12,974 nt of DNA from an uncultured Eubacteriales bacterium (GTDB lineage Bacteria > Bacillota > Clostridia > Oscillospirales > Oscillospiraceae), in assembly GCA_900551495.1 (NCBI GenBank), contig URWG01000042.1:1-12974 (forward strand). The letters run 5' to 3'. Shown here piece by piece: positions 1-7,727 of the stretch. The position numbers were made by a program, and so were the translations under genes. Position 1 is the first letter of the stretch. Each line of letters starts with the position of its first letter. The notes beneath the pieces were generated by a model. That model did not search any database. It was given only the letters and a program-made list of their open reading frames with translations, and was not told the origin of the DNA.

Positions 1-399
1 CGCACGCTGATGCTGACCTTCTTCTTCCGCTATATGCGGCCGCTGATCGAGAACGGCTATGTGTATTCCGCCATGCCGCCGCTGTATAAGCTGATCCGCG
101 GCAAGACCACGCGGGTGGCGTTTTCCGACGAGGAGCGCGACGAAATCTCGGCAGAGCTGCGCGCGGACAACCCCAACGCGAAGGTCGACATTTCGCGGTT
201 TAAGGGTCTCGGCGAGATGAACCCGCATGAGCTTTGGGAGACGACGATGGACCCCGAGCGCCGCACGCTCAAGCGCATCAAACTGCAGGACGCGATCAAG
301 GCGGACGAGATTTTCACGCTCCTGATGGGCGAAAAGGTCGAGCCGCGCAAGGAATATATCGAACAGAACGCAAAATACGTCGCAAATTTGGACTATTGA
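1..399 (+). CDS. gyrB: DNA gyrase subunit B, C-terminal fragment (5' end outside window)
   Basis: This is the last 132 codons of the ATPase/strand-passage subunit of gyrase, which with GyrA introduces negative supercoils into DNA. The frame is open from base 1, so the gene begins upstream of the window. The fragment carries the end of the TOPRIM region and the GyrB C-terminal domain: a PPLYK stretch, the hallmark FKGLGEMN at fragment residues 67-74, then the usual DPERRTLKRI and a final LMGEKVEPRKEYIEQNA tail. The family normally ends just after this tail, so the C-terminus is intact. ParE is the close alternative; gyrA as the next housekeeping gene downstream favours GyrB. Unusually, about 940 bp of repeats and a nuclease gene separate it from gyrA. 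No clear terminator follows the stop codon. Confidence 0.95.
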   Translation, partial: RTLMLTFFFRYMRPLIENGYVYSAMPPLYKLIRGKTTRVAFSDEERDEISAELRADNPNAKVDISRFKGLGEMNPHELWETTMDPERRTLKRIKLQDAIKADEIFTLLMGEKVEPRKEYIEQNAKYVANLDY

Positions 400-414
400 C
401 GGAAAATTGCCAAG

Positions 415-530
415 CTTGTCATTGCGAGGTTCTAAAAGAACTGCGGCAATCTCGTGCAGGCAGCAGGAAAAGGCGAAGGACGGGAGACACGGATTGCCAC
501 GTCGGGCATACGCCCTCCTCGCAATGACAG
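415..530. repeat. Gene-less inverted-repeat pair, left copy
   Basis: A forward palindrome (415-454) and a reverse palindrome (491-530) face each other across a 36-nt spacer. The same arrangement with nearly the same spacer is found at 1061-1171, so the pair looks like a unit that was copied as a whole. It starts 15 bases after the gyrB stop codon. Transcribed through from gyrB, it could fold into a large hairpin and might affect mRNA stability; that is inference. Confidence 0.8.
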
Positions 531-635
531 GGTGGGACGAATTACCGCTTCGCTGTGCAGCGGTTGTAAACGGAAAAATCGCCGAGCTTGTCATTGCGAG
601 GTTCTGAAAGAACCGTGGCAATCTCAAAAAGAGAA

Positions 636-923
636 ATGAAACAGTATTATGTTTATTTTCTGACAAACAAAACAAATACAGTATTATATGTAGGTGTGAC
701 AGGAAACCTACAGCGGCGGTTGTTCGAACATAAAAACGAGTTTGTTGACGGATTCACGAAACGCTATCATATTCACAAATTGGTGTATTTTGAAACGACG
801 TCGGACGCTACGGCTGCGATTGAGCGGGAAAAGCAAATAAAGGGCTGGTCCCGCGCGAGAAAAAATGCACTTATTTCGACAATGAATCCAAAATGGGAAG
901 ACTTGTCATTGGAATGGGAATAG
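636..923 (+). CDS. GIY-YIG nuclease domain protein, embedded in repeats
   Basis: A 95-residue single-domain GIY-YIG endonuclease of the small YhbQ/COG2827-like group. The GIY equivalent is YVY at residues 5-7, the YIG equivalent is YVG at 18-20, the conserved arginine lies in NLQRR (24-28), and the metal-binding glutamate is expected in REKQIKGW (64-71). The family-typical NPxWxDL follows at 84-90. The ATG at 636 is preferred over an in-frame ATG-less extension upstream, because homologues begin with a short lead before YYVY and the upstream codons lie inside a repeat. There is no good ribosome binding site; AAAAAGAGAAA precedes the ATG. The gene is visibly AT-rich next to GC-rich neighbours, suggesting horizontal origin. 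Its start lies 11 nt after a forward repeat and its stop codon overlaps the first bases of a reverse repeat. The cellular target of this group is not established. Confidence 0.88.
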   Translation: MKQYYVYFLTNKTNTVLYVGVTGNLQRRLFEHKNEFVDGFTKRYHIHKLVYFETTSDATAAIEREKQIKGWSRARKNALISTMNPKWEDLSLEWE

Positions 924-1060
924 ATTGCCACGTCGCTACGCTCCTCGCAATGACAGAGAAGAACGGATTGCCACGTCGGGCTTACGCCCTCCTCGCAATG
1001 ACAGGGTGGGACGAATTACCGTGTAGCTGTGCAGCGGTTGTAAACGGAAAAACCGCCGAG

Positions 1061-1219
1061 CTTGTCATTGCGAGGTTCTGAAAGAACCGCGGCAATCTCG
1101 TGCAGGCAGCAGGAAAAGGCGGAGGACGGGAGACACGGATTGCCACGTCGCTACGTTCCTCGCAATGACAGAGAAGAACGGATTGCCACGTCGGGCATAC
1201 GCCCTCCTCGCAATGACAG
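1061..1219. repeat. Gene-less inverted-repeat pair, right copy, plus extra reverse repeat
   Basis: Forward repeat 1061-1100, the same 36-nt spacer as at 455-490 with one substitution, reverse repeat 1137-1171, an 8-nt linker AGAAGAAC, and a second reverse repeat 1180-1219. The same reverse-8 nt-reverse arrangement with the identical linker occurs at 922-1004 just after the nuclease gene. The block from 1005 onward thus repeats the organisation of 415-625. Apart from this array, the stretch 924-1337 holds only a possible gyrA leader at 1278-1337. Confidence 0.8.
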
Positions 1220-1323
1220 GGTGGGACGGATTACCGCGTAGCTGTATGTATCGCAATGACGGAGTGAGATGGATTACCAGCCGCTGTACGCCTTAAAATG
1301 ATAATCAAAACAAACATTATTTC

Positions 1324-1330
1324 AAGGAGG
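1324..1330 (+). promoter_or_regulatory. Ribosome binding site that sets the gyrA TTG start
   Basis: AAGGAGG, a full Shine-Dalgarno match, ends 7 nt before a TTG at 1338. The next in-frame ATG at 1374 has no such site and would remove residues that belong to the family's N-terminal segment. A TAAAAT at 1294-1299 could be a -10 box for gyrA, but no convincing -35 lies 17 nt upstream, so a promoter is not called. Confidence 0.85.
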
Positions 1331-1337
1331 AAATACC

Positions 1338-3818
<2,481 letters not shown>

Positions 3819-3840
3819 GGGTCAATCGGCACGGTCAATA

Positions 3841-3982
3841 GAATCCGTAGGGCGGGAAGTATCACCAAGTGAATAGTGAACAGTGAATGGTGAATAGTGA
3901 ATAATGTCGGTGTGCCTGCGGCACGGATTACAACCCCTCCGAGTCGCCTTGCGGCGACCCACCTCCCCTTGCACAGGGGAGG
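3841..3982. repeat. Composite repeat block between gyrA and the YcxB-like gene
   Basis: From left to right: a truncated CCGTAGGGCGGG unit (about 3845-3856); five 7-bp tandem units of the AGTGAAT/AGTGAAC type (3868-3902); a 35-nt segment containing the small hairpin GTGCC-TGC-GGCAC (3912-3924); a hairpin GTCGCC-TTGC-GGCGAC (3943-3958); and a hairpin CCTCCCCT-TGCAC-AGGGGAGG (3962-3982). The part 3868-3937 matches 6163-6232 with 3 differences in 70 positions. No protein gene is supported here, although the strand reads open. The block follows the gyrA stop codon by 22 nt, and the hairpins may serve as a weak terminator, but no U-tract follows. Confidence 0.85.
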
Positions 3983-4052
3983 CTTTCGCTCGGCGATTGC
4001 GGACATCTTCCCTAAAAATGGAGCCGAAGTGCGGCACAGGATAGGAGAACTT

Positions 4053-4745
4053 ATGGACAACGAAAAGAAACTGACAACGGAACAGACTGCGTCCGACGCG
4101 GCGGAGCTTGAAGCGACCGAAACACCCGAAGCCGAGCCGATCGGAGACGAGGCGACCGCCGCCGAGCCGCTCGACGCCGAATCGACCGACCTTGCGCCGA
4201 CCGAGGACGAGACACCCGCCGACCCGCCGCGCTTCACGGCGAAAACGACCCTCAACGCCGCCGTGCAGCTCGAGGCGTCGAAGGCGCTTGCGCCGAAGAT
4301 CGGCAGCGTTACGGGGATCGTCGGCATCGGACTGATGGCGGTGCTGCTGGGCATCTCGCTGTGGCAGTATTTTACGACCTTTGCGACCGACCGACTGATT
4401 ATGGCGGGCGTGCTGGTGCTGGTGATCGCGTTCTTGGTCTACAGCCGCCTGACCGCGCCGAAGAAGGCGCTCAAGCGCTGGGAGAACGGGATGCGCCGCT
4501 CCTACGGTACGGACGCGCTGCACCTGACGACCGAATTTTTCGACCATTCGCTGGCGCAGTCGGTCGAGGAGTGCGACGATCTGATCGTGGAGGGCTATTC
4601 CAAAATTTCCGAGCTGCGCGAGACAGAGCACCTGCTGCTGCTCCGGTGCAGCGCACGGCAATGGTTTTTTGTTGACAAGTCCGGCTTCACGGACGGCGAC
4701 GCGGAGCAGTGTAAGGACTTCCTCCGCGACCGCATAGGGAGATAA
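4053..4745 (+). CDS. YcxB-like two-helix membrane protein
   Basis: A 230-residue membrane protein. Residues 1-58 are a disordered, strongly acidic Glu/Asp/Pro/Thr-rich tail. Two hydrophobic helices follow at about 84-108 and 113-132 with a short loop between them. A C-terminal cytosolic domain (about 135-228) contains the pattern FF-x(17)-YSKISELRETEHLLLL and ARQWFFVDKSGF, which resembles the YcxB-like C-terminal domain of Firmicutes. The role of that family is unknown. The ATG at 4053 has TAGGAG five bases upstream; an earlier in-frame ATG at 3897 lies in the repeat block and is rejected. The stop codon is 5 nt before hemW, so the two are very likely co-transcribed. The family assignment rests on pattern memory only; the membrane topology is clear from the sequence. 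Confidence 0.8.
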   Translation: MDNEKKLTTEQTASDAAELEATETPEAEPIGDEATAAEPLDAESTDLAPTEDETPADPPRFTAKTTLNAAVQLEASKALAPKIGSVTGIVGIGLMAVLLGISLWQYFTTFATDRLIMAGVLVLVIAFLVYSRLTAPKKALKRWENGMRRSYGTDALHLTTEFFDHSLAQSVEECDDLIVEGYSKISELRETEHLLLLRCSARQWFFVDKSGFTDGDAEQCKDFLRDRIGR

Positions 4746-4750
4746 TTAAC

Positions 4751-5953
4751 ATGGCTTTTTTCCTTTCCAGACAGCCCGGTGAGGAGCCGCGGCTGGGCAT
4801 TTACGTCCACATTCCGTTTTGCAAGAGCAAATGCGAATACTGCGACTTTTACTCGATCGGCGGCGGACGAGACCGTCGTATGACGGACGACTATTTGCAG
4901 GCGCTCGCCGACCACATCCGCGAGGCGGGACGACTGGCGCCCAACCACTTAGTCGATACGGTCTATTTCGGCGGCGGCACGCCCAGCTTCTTCGGCGCGG
5001 ACAATCTTGAAAAGATTTTGGACGAAATTCACCGCAGCTTCCGCCTCAGCGTCGAGGCGGAGATCACCGTCGAGGCAAACCCCGACAGCGTGAACGTGCA
5101 GGGGCTGAAGCGGATGCTCCGCGCGGGCTTCAATCGCCTGTCGCTCGGGGTGCAGTCGGACGACGACGCAATGTTAAAATACCTCGGCAGACCACATAAC
5201 TTTGAACAGGCGCAGACCGCCATGCAGAAGGCGCGGCAGGTCGGCTTTGCCAATATTTCGCTCGATCTGATGTACGGCTTGCCCAATCAGACCCGCGCGG
5301 GCTGGCAGGAGACGGTCGAGCATATCGCACGGATGCGACCGGAGCACGTGTCGTGCTACGCGCTGAAGGTCGAGGAGGGAACGCCGCTTTACGAGTACAA
5401 GGACAGCGTGAATCTGCCGAGCGACGACGTGCAGGCGGATATGTACCTTGACGCGTGCGAGATCCTGCGCTCCTACGGATTCGAGCACTACGAAATCTCG
5501 AACTTCGCAAAGCGCGGCTTCGCCTCCAAGCACAATCTGAAATACTGGACGGGCGGCGAGTATCTGGGCTTCGGACCCACGGCTGCCAGCGACTTTGACG
5601 GTAAGCGCTTTACCGCCATTCGCGACCTGCGCGGCTATATTCAGGGCATTGCGAAGCACGGGCAGATCCTCTCCGAGTTGGAGCACGTTCCCACCCGCGA
5701 GCGGGCGGGCGAGTATATCATGCTGCGTCTGCGGACGAGCGAGGGCATCAGCGCAGAGGAGTACGAGCGCGGCTATCTGATGCCGTTCGACACGCTTGAG
5801 CGGGCGCTGGAGCGCTTCCGTGCGAACGGTTACGCGGAATTTGTGAAGGACCGCTGGCGGCTGACGGAAAGGGGCTGGCTGGTGTCAAATCGGATCATTT
5901 TGACCCTGCAGGAGCTTCAGGAGCGCTCAACCCCGTTGACGAAAAAACGGTGA
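4751..5953 (+). CDS. hemW: Radical SAM haem chaperone HemW
   Basis: A 400-residue radical SAM protein. The cluster motif is CKSKCEYCDF (C24, C28, C31, F33). The CX3CX2CXF form is that of HemW, whereas the coproporphyrinogen dehydrogenase HemN has a fourth cysteine at the F position. Other family marks are GGGTPS (74-79), EANPDS (108-113), LSLGVQS (130-136), LMYGLPNQT (173-181), HNLKYW (261-266) and a C-terminal HemN_C domain (about 310-390). HemW binds haem and a [4Fe-4S] cluster and hands haem to target proteins; it is often mis-annotated as an oxygen-independent coproporphyrinogen oxidase. The start is supported by AGGGAG at 4736-4741. It is the second gene of an operon with the YcxB-like gene and is followed by a terminator. 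In Bacillus and many Clostridia hemW lies near lepA and hrcA; here neither is present. Confidence 0.95.
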   Translation: MAFFLSRQPGEEPRLGIYVHIPFCKSKCEYCDFYSIGGGRDRRMTDDYLQALADHIREAGRLAPNHLVDTVYFGGGTPSFFGADNLEKILDEIHRSFRLSVEAEITVEANPDSVNVQGLKRMLRAGFNRLSLGVQSDDDAMLKYLGRPHNFEQAQTAMQKARQVGFANISLDLMYGLPNQTRAGWQETVEHIARMRPEHVSCYALKVEEGTPLYEYKDSVNLPSDDVQADMYLDACEILRSYGFEHYEISNFAKRGFASKHNLKYWTGGEYLGFGPTAASDFDGKRFTAIRDLRGYIQGIAKHGQILSELEHVPTRERAGEYIMLRLRTSEGISAEEYERGYLMPFDTLERALERFRANGYAEFVKDRWRLTERGWLVSNRIILTLQELQERSTPLTKKR

Positions 5954-5958
5954 TCGGT

Positions 5959-5998
5959 AAGGGAAGCTCTGTTATCGGGGCTTCCCTTTGCAGTTTTT
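5959..5998 (+). terminator. Rho-independent terminator after hemW
   Basis: A perfect 9-bp stem AAGGGAAGC (5959-5967) with GCTTCCCTT (5980-5988), a 12-nt loop, then TGCAG and five T. It begins 5 nt after the hemW stop codon. Confidence 0.85.
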
Positions 5999-6019
5999 AA
6001 CACTTACGGAACGCCCGCG

Positions 6020-6040
6020 GTTCTTTTTCGTCAAAAGAAC
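6020..6040. repeat. GTTCTTTT hairpin in the hemW-DUF2461 gap
   Basis: GTTCTTTT (6020-6027) pairs with AAAAGAAC (6033-6040) across a 5-nt loop. It follows the hemW terminator and begins a 240-bp run of palindromes in a 416-bp gap that holds no protein gene. It resembles a hairpin commonly dispersed in Clostridia; whether it acts on transcription is unknown. Confidence 0.6.
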
Positions 6041-6046
6041 AGAGAA

Positions 6047-6139
6047 GTGCAGGCAGTGTCCGTAGGGCGGGGTTCTTCAACCCCGCCGCGTGCAGGCACT
6101 TCCGATAGAATCCGTAGGGGCGCCGTTTCGGTGCCCGCC
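6047..6139. repeat. Two CCGTAGGG palindrome units, the first between 9-bp direct repeats
   Basis: Unit one has the 9-bp stem GGCGGGGTT (6066-6074) and AACCCCGCC (6079-6087) with loop CTTC, and is bracketed by GTGCAGGCA at 6047-6055 and 6090-6098. Unit two starts CCGTAGGGG at 6112 and folds GGGCGCC (6118-6124) with GGTGCCC (6130-6136), with one G-U pair. Both belong to a GTAGGG-headed intergenic palindrome family; truncated or related units occur near 3845-3856 and 11581-11634. Confidence 0.75.
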
Positions 6140-6155
6140 CATTGCAGCAACATTT

Positions 6156-6260
6156 AGTGAATAGTGAATAGTGAACAGTGAACGGTGAATAGTGAAGAAT
6201 GTCGGTGTGCCTGCGGCACGGATTGCAACCCCCTCAGGCGCTTCGCGCCAGCTCCCCCAA
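6156..6260. repeat. Composite heptad and hairpin repeat block upstream of the DUF2461 gene
   Basis: Six 7-bp units (AGTGAAT, AGTGAAC, GGTGAAT and AGTGAAG variants) at 6156-6197 are followed by the same 35-nt GTGCC-TGC-GGCAC segment seen after gyrA. Then come a hairpin GGCGC-TTC-GCGCC (6237-6249) and an imperfect GCTCC/GGAGC hairpin ending near 6260. The left part matches 3868-3937 almost exactly, while the right part differs, so the two blocks share a head and carry different palindromic tails. Confidence 0.85.
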
Positions 6261-6369
6261 AGGTGGAGCCAAGGTGTAAACGGTAGTGCGTCCGTTTATC
6301 GACTGTAAGGGCGGCGGAAAACACGGGCGGTTACGACAAGAATTTGCAAAGAACAAGAGGTCAAGTACA

Positions 6370-6993
6370 ATGTTCAGTCCGGAGACAATGGATTTCCTTT
6401 GGGGGATCCGCTTTAACAACAATCGCGAATGGTTCGCGGCGCATAAGGAGCAGTATCAGCGCACGGTGCTCGCGCCGATGAAGGAGCTTGCCGCAGCGCT
6501 GAGGCCGAGCCTGCCGGACGATATGCGTCTGCACGTTTCCAGAATTTATCGGGATATGCGGATGCACCCTGCCACATTCTATAAGGACAGCCTGTGGATG
6601 TGCTTTTTGGGCAAGGCGGGTCCGTGGCTGGAGCAGCCGAGCCTGTGCTTCGAGGTACGTCCCGAGGGCTATCGCTACGGCTTTCTGCTCTGTGGACAGG
6701 CGCGTGACATGGAGCAGTTCCGCCGCGTCATCAGCGACCGCAGCAACGAATTTCTGAAAATCGTGGAACAAGCCGAGCGGGAGAGCGGCGTTTTGCTCGA
6801 CGGCGATCACTATGCGCGCCCGAAGCCCTGCCCGAACGTGCGGCTGGAGCGCTTTTTCCGACTGAAAAACCTGATGGCAATCAAGGACTGCCCGCCCGAC
6901 GAGCTGCTGTATTCCGAGGCGCTGGTCGGGGAGGTGCGGAAAACCATGCTGGCTTGGCTGCCGCTGTACCGCTTTTTGCAGCGGCTCGGATAG
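6370..6993 (+). CDS. DUF2461 family protein
   Basis: A 207-residue cytosolic protein of the DUF2461/TIGR02453 family, whose biochemical role is not known. Family marks visible here are the N-terminal FSPETMDFLWGIRFNNNREWF (2-22), in which the NNNxxWF core is characteristic, PMKELA (36-41), and SRIYRDMRMHPATFYKD (57-73), corresponding to the conserved RxxRDxRFSxDKxPYK segment. The length is close to the usual 200-230 residues. The ATG at 6370 has AAGAGG nine bases upstream; an in-frame start at 6286 would add codons that do not match the family. The next gene begins 14 nt downstream, suggesting an operon. No transmembrane segment or signal peptide is seen. Confidence 0.88.
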   Translation: MFSPETMDFLWGIRFNNNREWFAAHKEQYQRTVLAPMKELAAALRPSLPDDMRLHVSRIYRDMRMHPATFYKDSLWMCFLGKAGPWLEQPSLCFEVRPEGYRYGFLLCGQARDMEQFRRVISDRSNEFLKIVEQAERESGVLLDGDHYARPKPCPNVRLERFFRLKNLMAIKDCPPDELLYSEALVGEVRKTMLAWLPLYRFLQRLG

Positions 6994-7007
6994 AACGGGA
7001 GGGAACG

Positions 7008-7541
7008 ATGAAAAAGAAGACCATCCTCTTGGTTGCAGTTCTTGCGATCGCTGCCGCGCTGCTGAGTGTGGCGCTGGTCGCCAAAAACCGCGCCGATGAC
7101 CGCAAAACGAAGGCGCTTGTCGGGCAGTGGACGGCGGCGGAGCTGACGACGGTGAATTCCCACGGTGATGAGGGGCTTGCGGTCTATCTCGTCAGCTATG
7201 CGGAGGACGGCGCCTTTTCCGAGCGGTGCGATTATTATGTATGGGTCGATCCCGGTACGCTGGTGCCCGACGGTTCGGTGACCGTCTTTGCGGCGGATAC
7301 CTACTGGTCGTCCCCCGAACCGAGCTTCCCCGAGGTGATCTCCGGTGAACACTATCGGTTTTCCGGCAGCACGATCAAGCTGAAGGTGACCGACGATGAG
7401 AAGGAGGACAACCCGACGCATGCCGAGTGGCGCAAAGCCTCGTTGGACGGCGGCTGCCTGTATCTGAACGGCAAATGCTTTTACAGGGGAAACCTGTCCG
7501 TTCGGGAGCTGTGCGAGCGGAACGGAATCCCGTTCAAATAA
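7008..7541 (+). CDS. Hypothetical membrane-anchored extracytoplasmic protein
   Basis: A 177-residue protein that I cannot assign with confidence. Residues 1-4 are basic and 5-25 form one hydrophobic helix without a lipobox cysteine, so it is probably an N-terminally anchored exported protein. The outer part has a GQW near residue 39 and later alternating strands such as EHYRFSGSTIKLKV (114-127). This loosely resembles lipocalin-like exported proteins of Firmicutes whose domain begins with a GxW; this is a guess. Four cysteines (74, 150, 157, 169) lie in the outer part. The ATG has a GGGAGGG site at 6998-7004. It probably forms an operon with the DUF2461 gene, and a terminator follows. Confidence 0.75.
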   Translation: MKKKTILLVAVLAIAAALLSVALVAKNRADDRKTKALVGQWTAAELTTVNSHGDEGLAVYLVSYAEDGAFSERCDYYVWVDPGTLVPDGSVTVFAADTYWSSPEPSFPEVISGEHYRFSGSTIKLKVTDDEKEDNPTHAEWRKASLDGGCLYLNGKCFYRGNLSVRELCERNGIPFK

Positions 7542-7576
7542 TTTGAAAAATCAGGAAAAATCGAAAGAAATCCCCA

Positions 7577-7621
7577 CGGCTGCGGACGCAAAAATTGCGT
7601 TTGCAGCCGATGCTTGTTTTT
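7577..7621 (+). terminator. Terminator downstream of the hypothetical membrane protein
   Basis: Outer stem CGGCTGC (7577-7583) with GCAGCCG (7603-7609) and inner stem ACGCAA (7586-7591) with TTGCGT (7595-7600), followed by ATGCTTG and five T. The remaining gap to spoIVB includes an imperfect hairpin CGGCA...TGCCG (7687-7707) just before the spoIVB ribosome binding site, of unknown meaning. Confidence 0.8.
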
Positions 7622-7727
7622 GGAAAGGAAAAAGAACAAGGAATTGGGAAGCTGAAATCGCCTTTTTTCGCACAAAGTAAGCGCGACGGCAAAAATTTTT
7701 TCTGCCGAAAAGCGGGGGAGGCGACTT

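Larger units (their letters stand above)
415..1255. repeat. Array of palindromic TCATTGCGAGG / TGGCAATC repeats
   Basis: Nine copies of one roughly 35-40 bp imperfect palindrome fill the gyrB-gyrA gap. Forward copies begin CTTGTCATTGCGAGG and end GGCAATCTC: 415-454, 587-625 and 1061-1100, with a TTCT(G/A)AAAGAAC centre. Reverse copies begin GATTGCCACG and end CGCAATGACAG: 491-530, 922-956, 965-1004, 1137-1171 and 1180-1219, with centres of the TCGGGC(A/T)TACGCCC or TCGCTACG(C/T)TCC kind. A degraded copy lies near 1249-1277. Forward and reverse copies pair up as 415/491, 587/922 and 1061/1137. Two linkers recur: a 36-nt linker inside the first and third pairs (455-490 and 1101-1136, one mismatch), and a 56-nt linker between modules (531-586, 1005-1060, and a truncated third copy from 1220). 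This repeat is familiar from many bacterial genomes as intergenic palindromes often mis-annotated as short proteins; the pairing is read from the sequence. Confidence 0.93.

Noticed and set aside
588..635. Upstream extension of the GIY-YIG protein
   Set aside because: The extra 16 codons translate a forward palindrome; homologues of this small family start just before the YVY motif.
415..1255. CRISPR-like array between gyrB and gyrA
   Set aside because: The repeats are themselves palindromic, occur in both orientations, vary in the centre, and are separated by recurring linkers of 8, 36 and 56 nt, not by unique spacers. No cas genes are present.
407..1256. Short open frames reading through the repeats on both strands (for example 407-607, 893-1081, 1065-1256 minus)
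   Set aside because: They are translations of the palindromic repeats, with recurring SLRGS or VIARRAYARRGNP-like peptides, no ribosome binding sites and no domain.
3998..4018. Similarity of GACATCTTCCCTAAAAATG to the promoter region at 8825-8842
   Set aside because: The match lacks both a -35 TTGACA and a -10 box at 3998-4018 and needs one inserted base, so it is not evidence for a promoter there.
3897..4052. Longer start for the YcxB-like protein
   Set aside because: The extension lies in the heptad and hairpin repeat block and has no ribosome binding site; the ATG at 4053 has one.
7640..7727. Sigma-G or sigma-F promoter for spoIVB
   Set aside because: Expected, but no pair of boxes with acceptable sequence and spacing was found; ACAAAGTA near 7673 is only a poor -10 resemblance.
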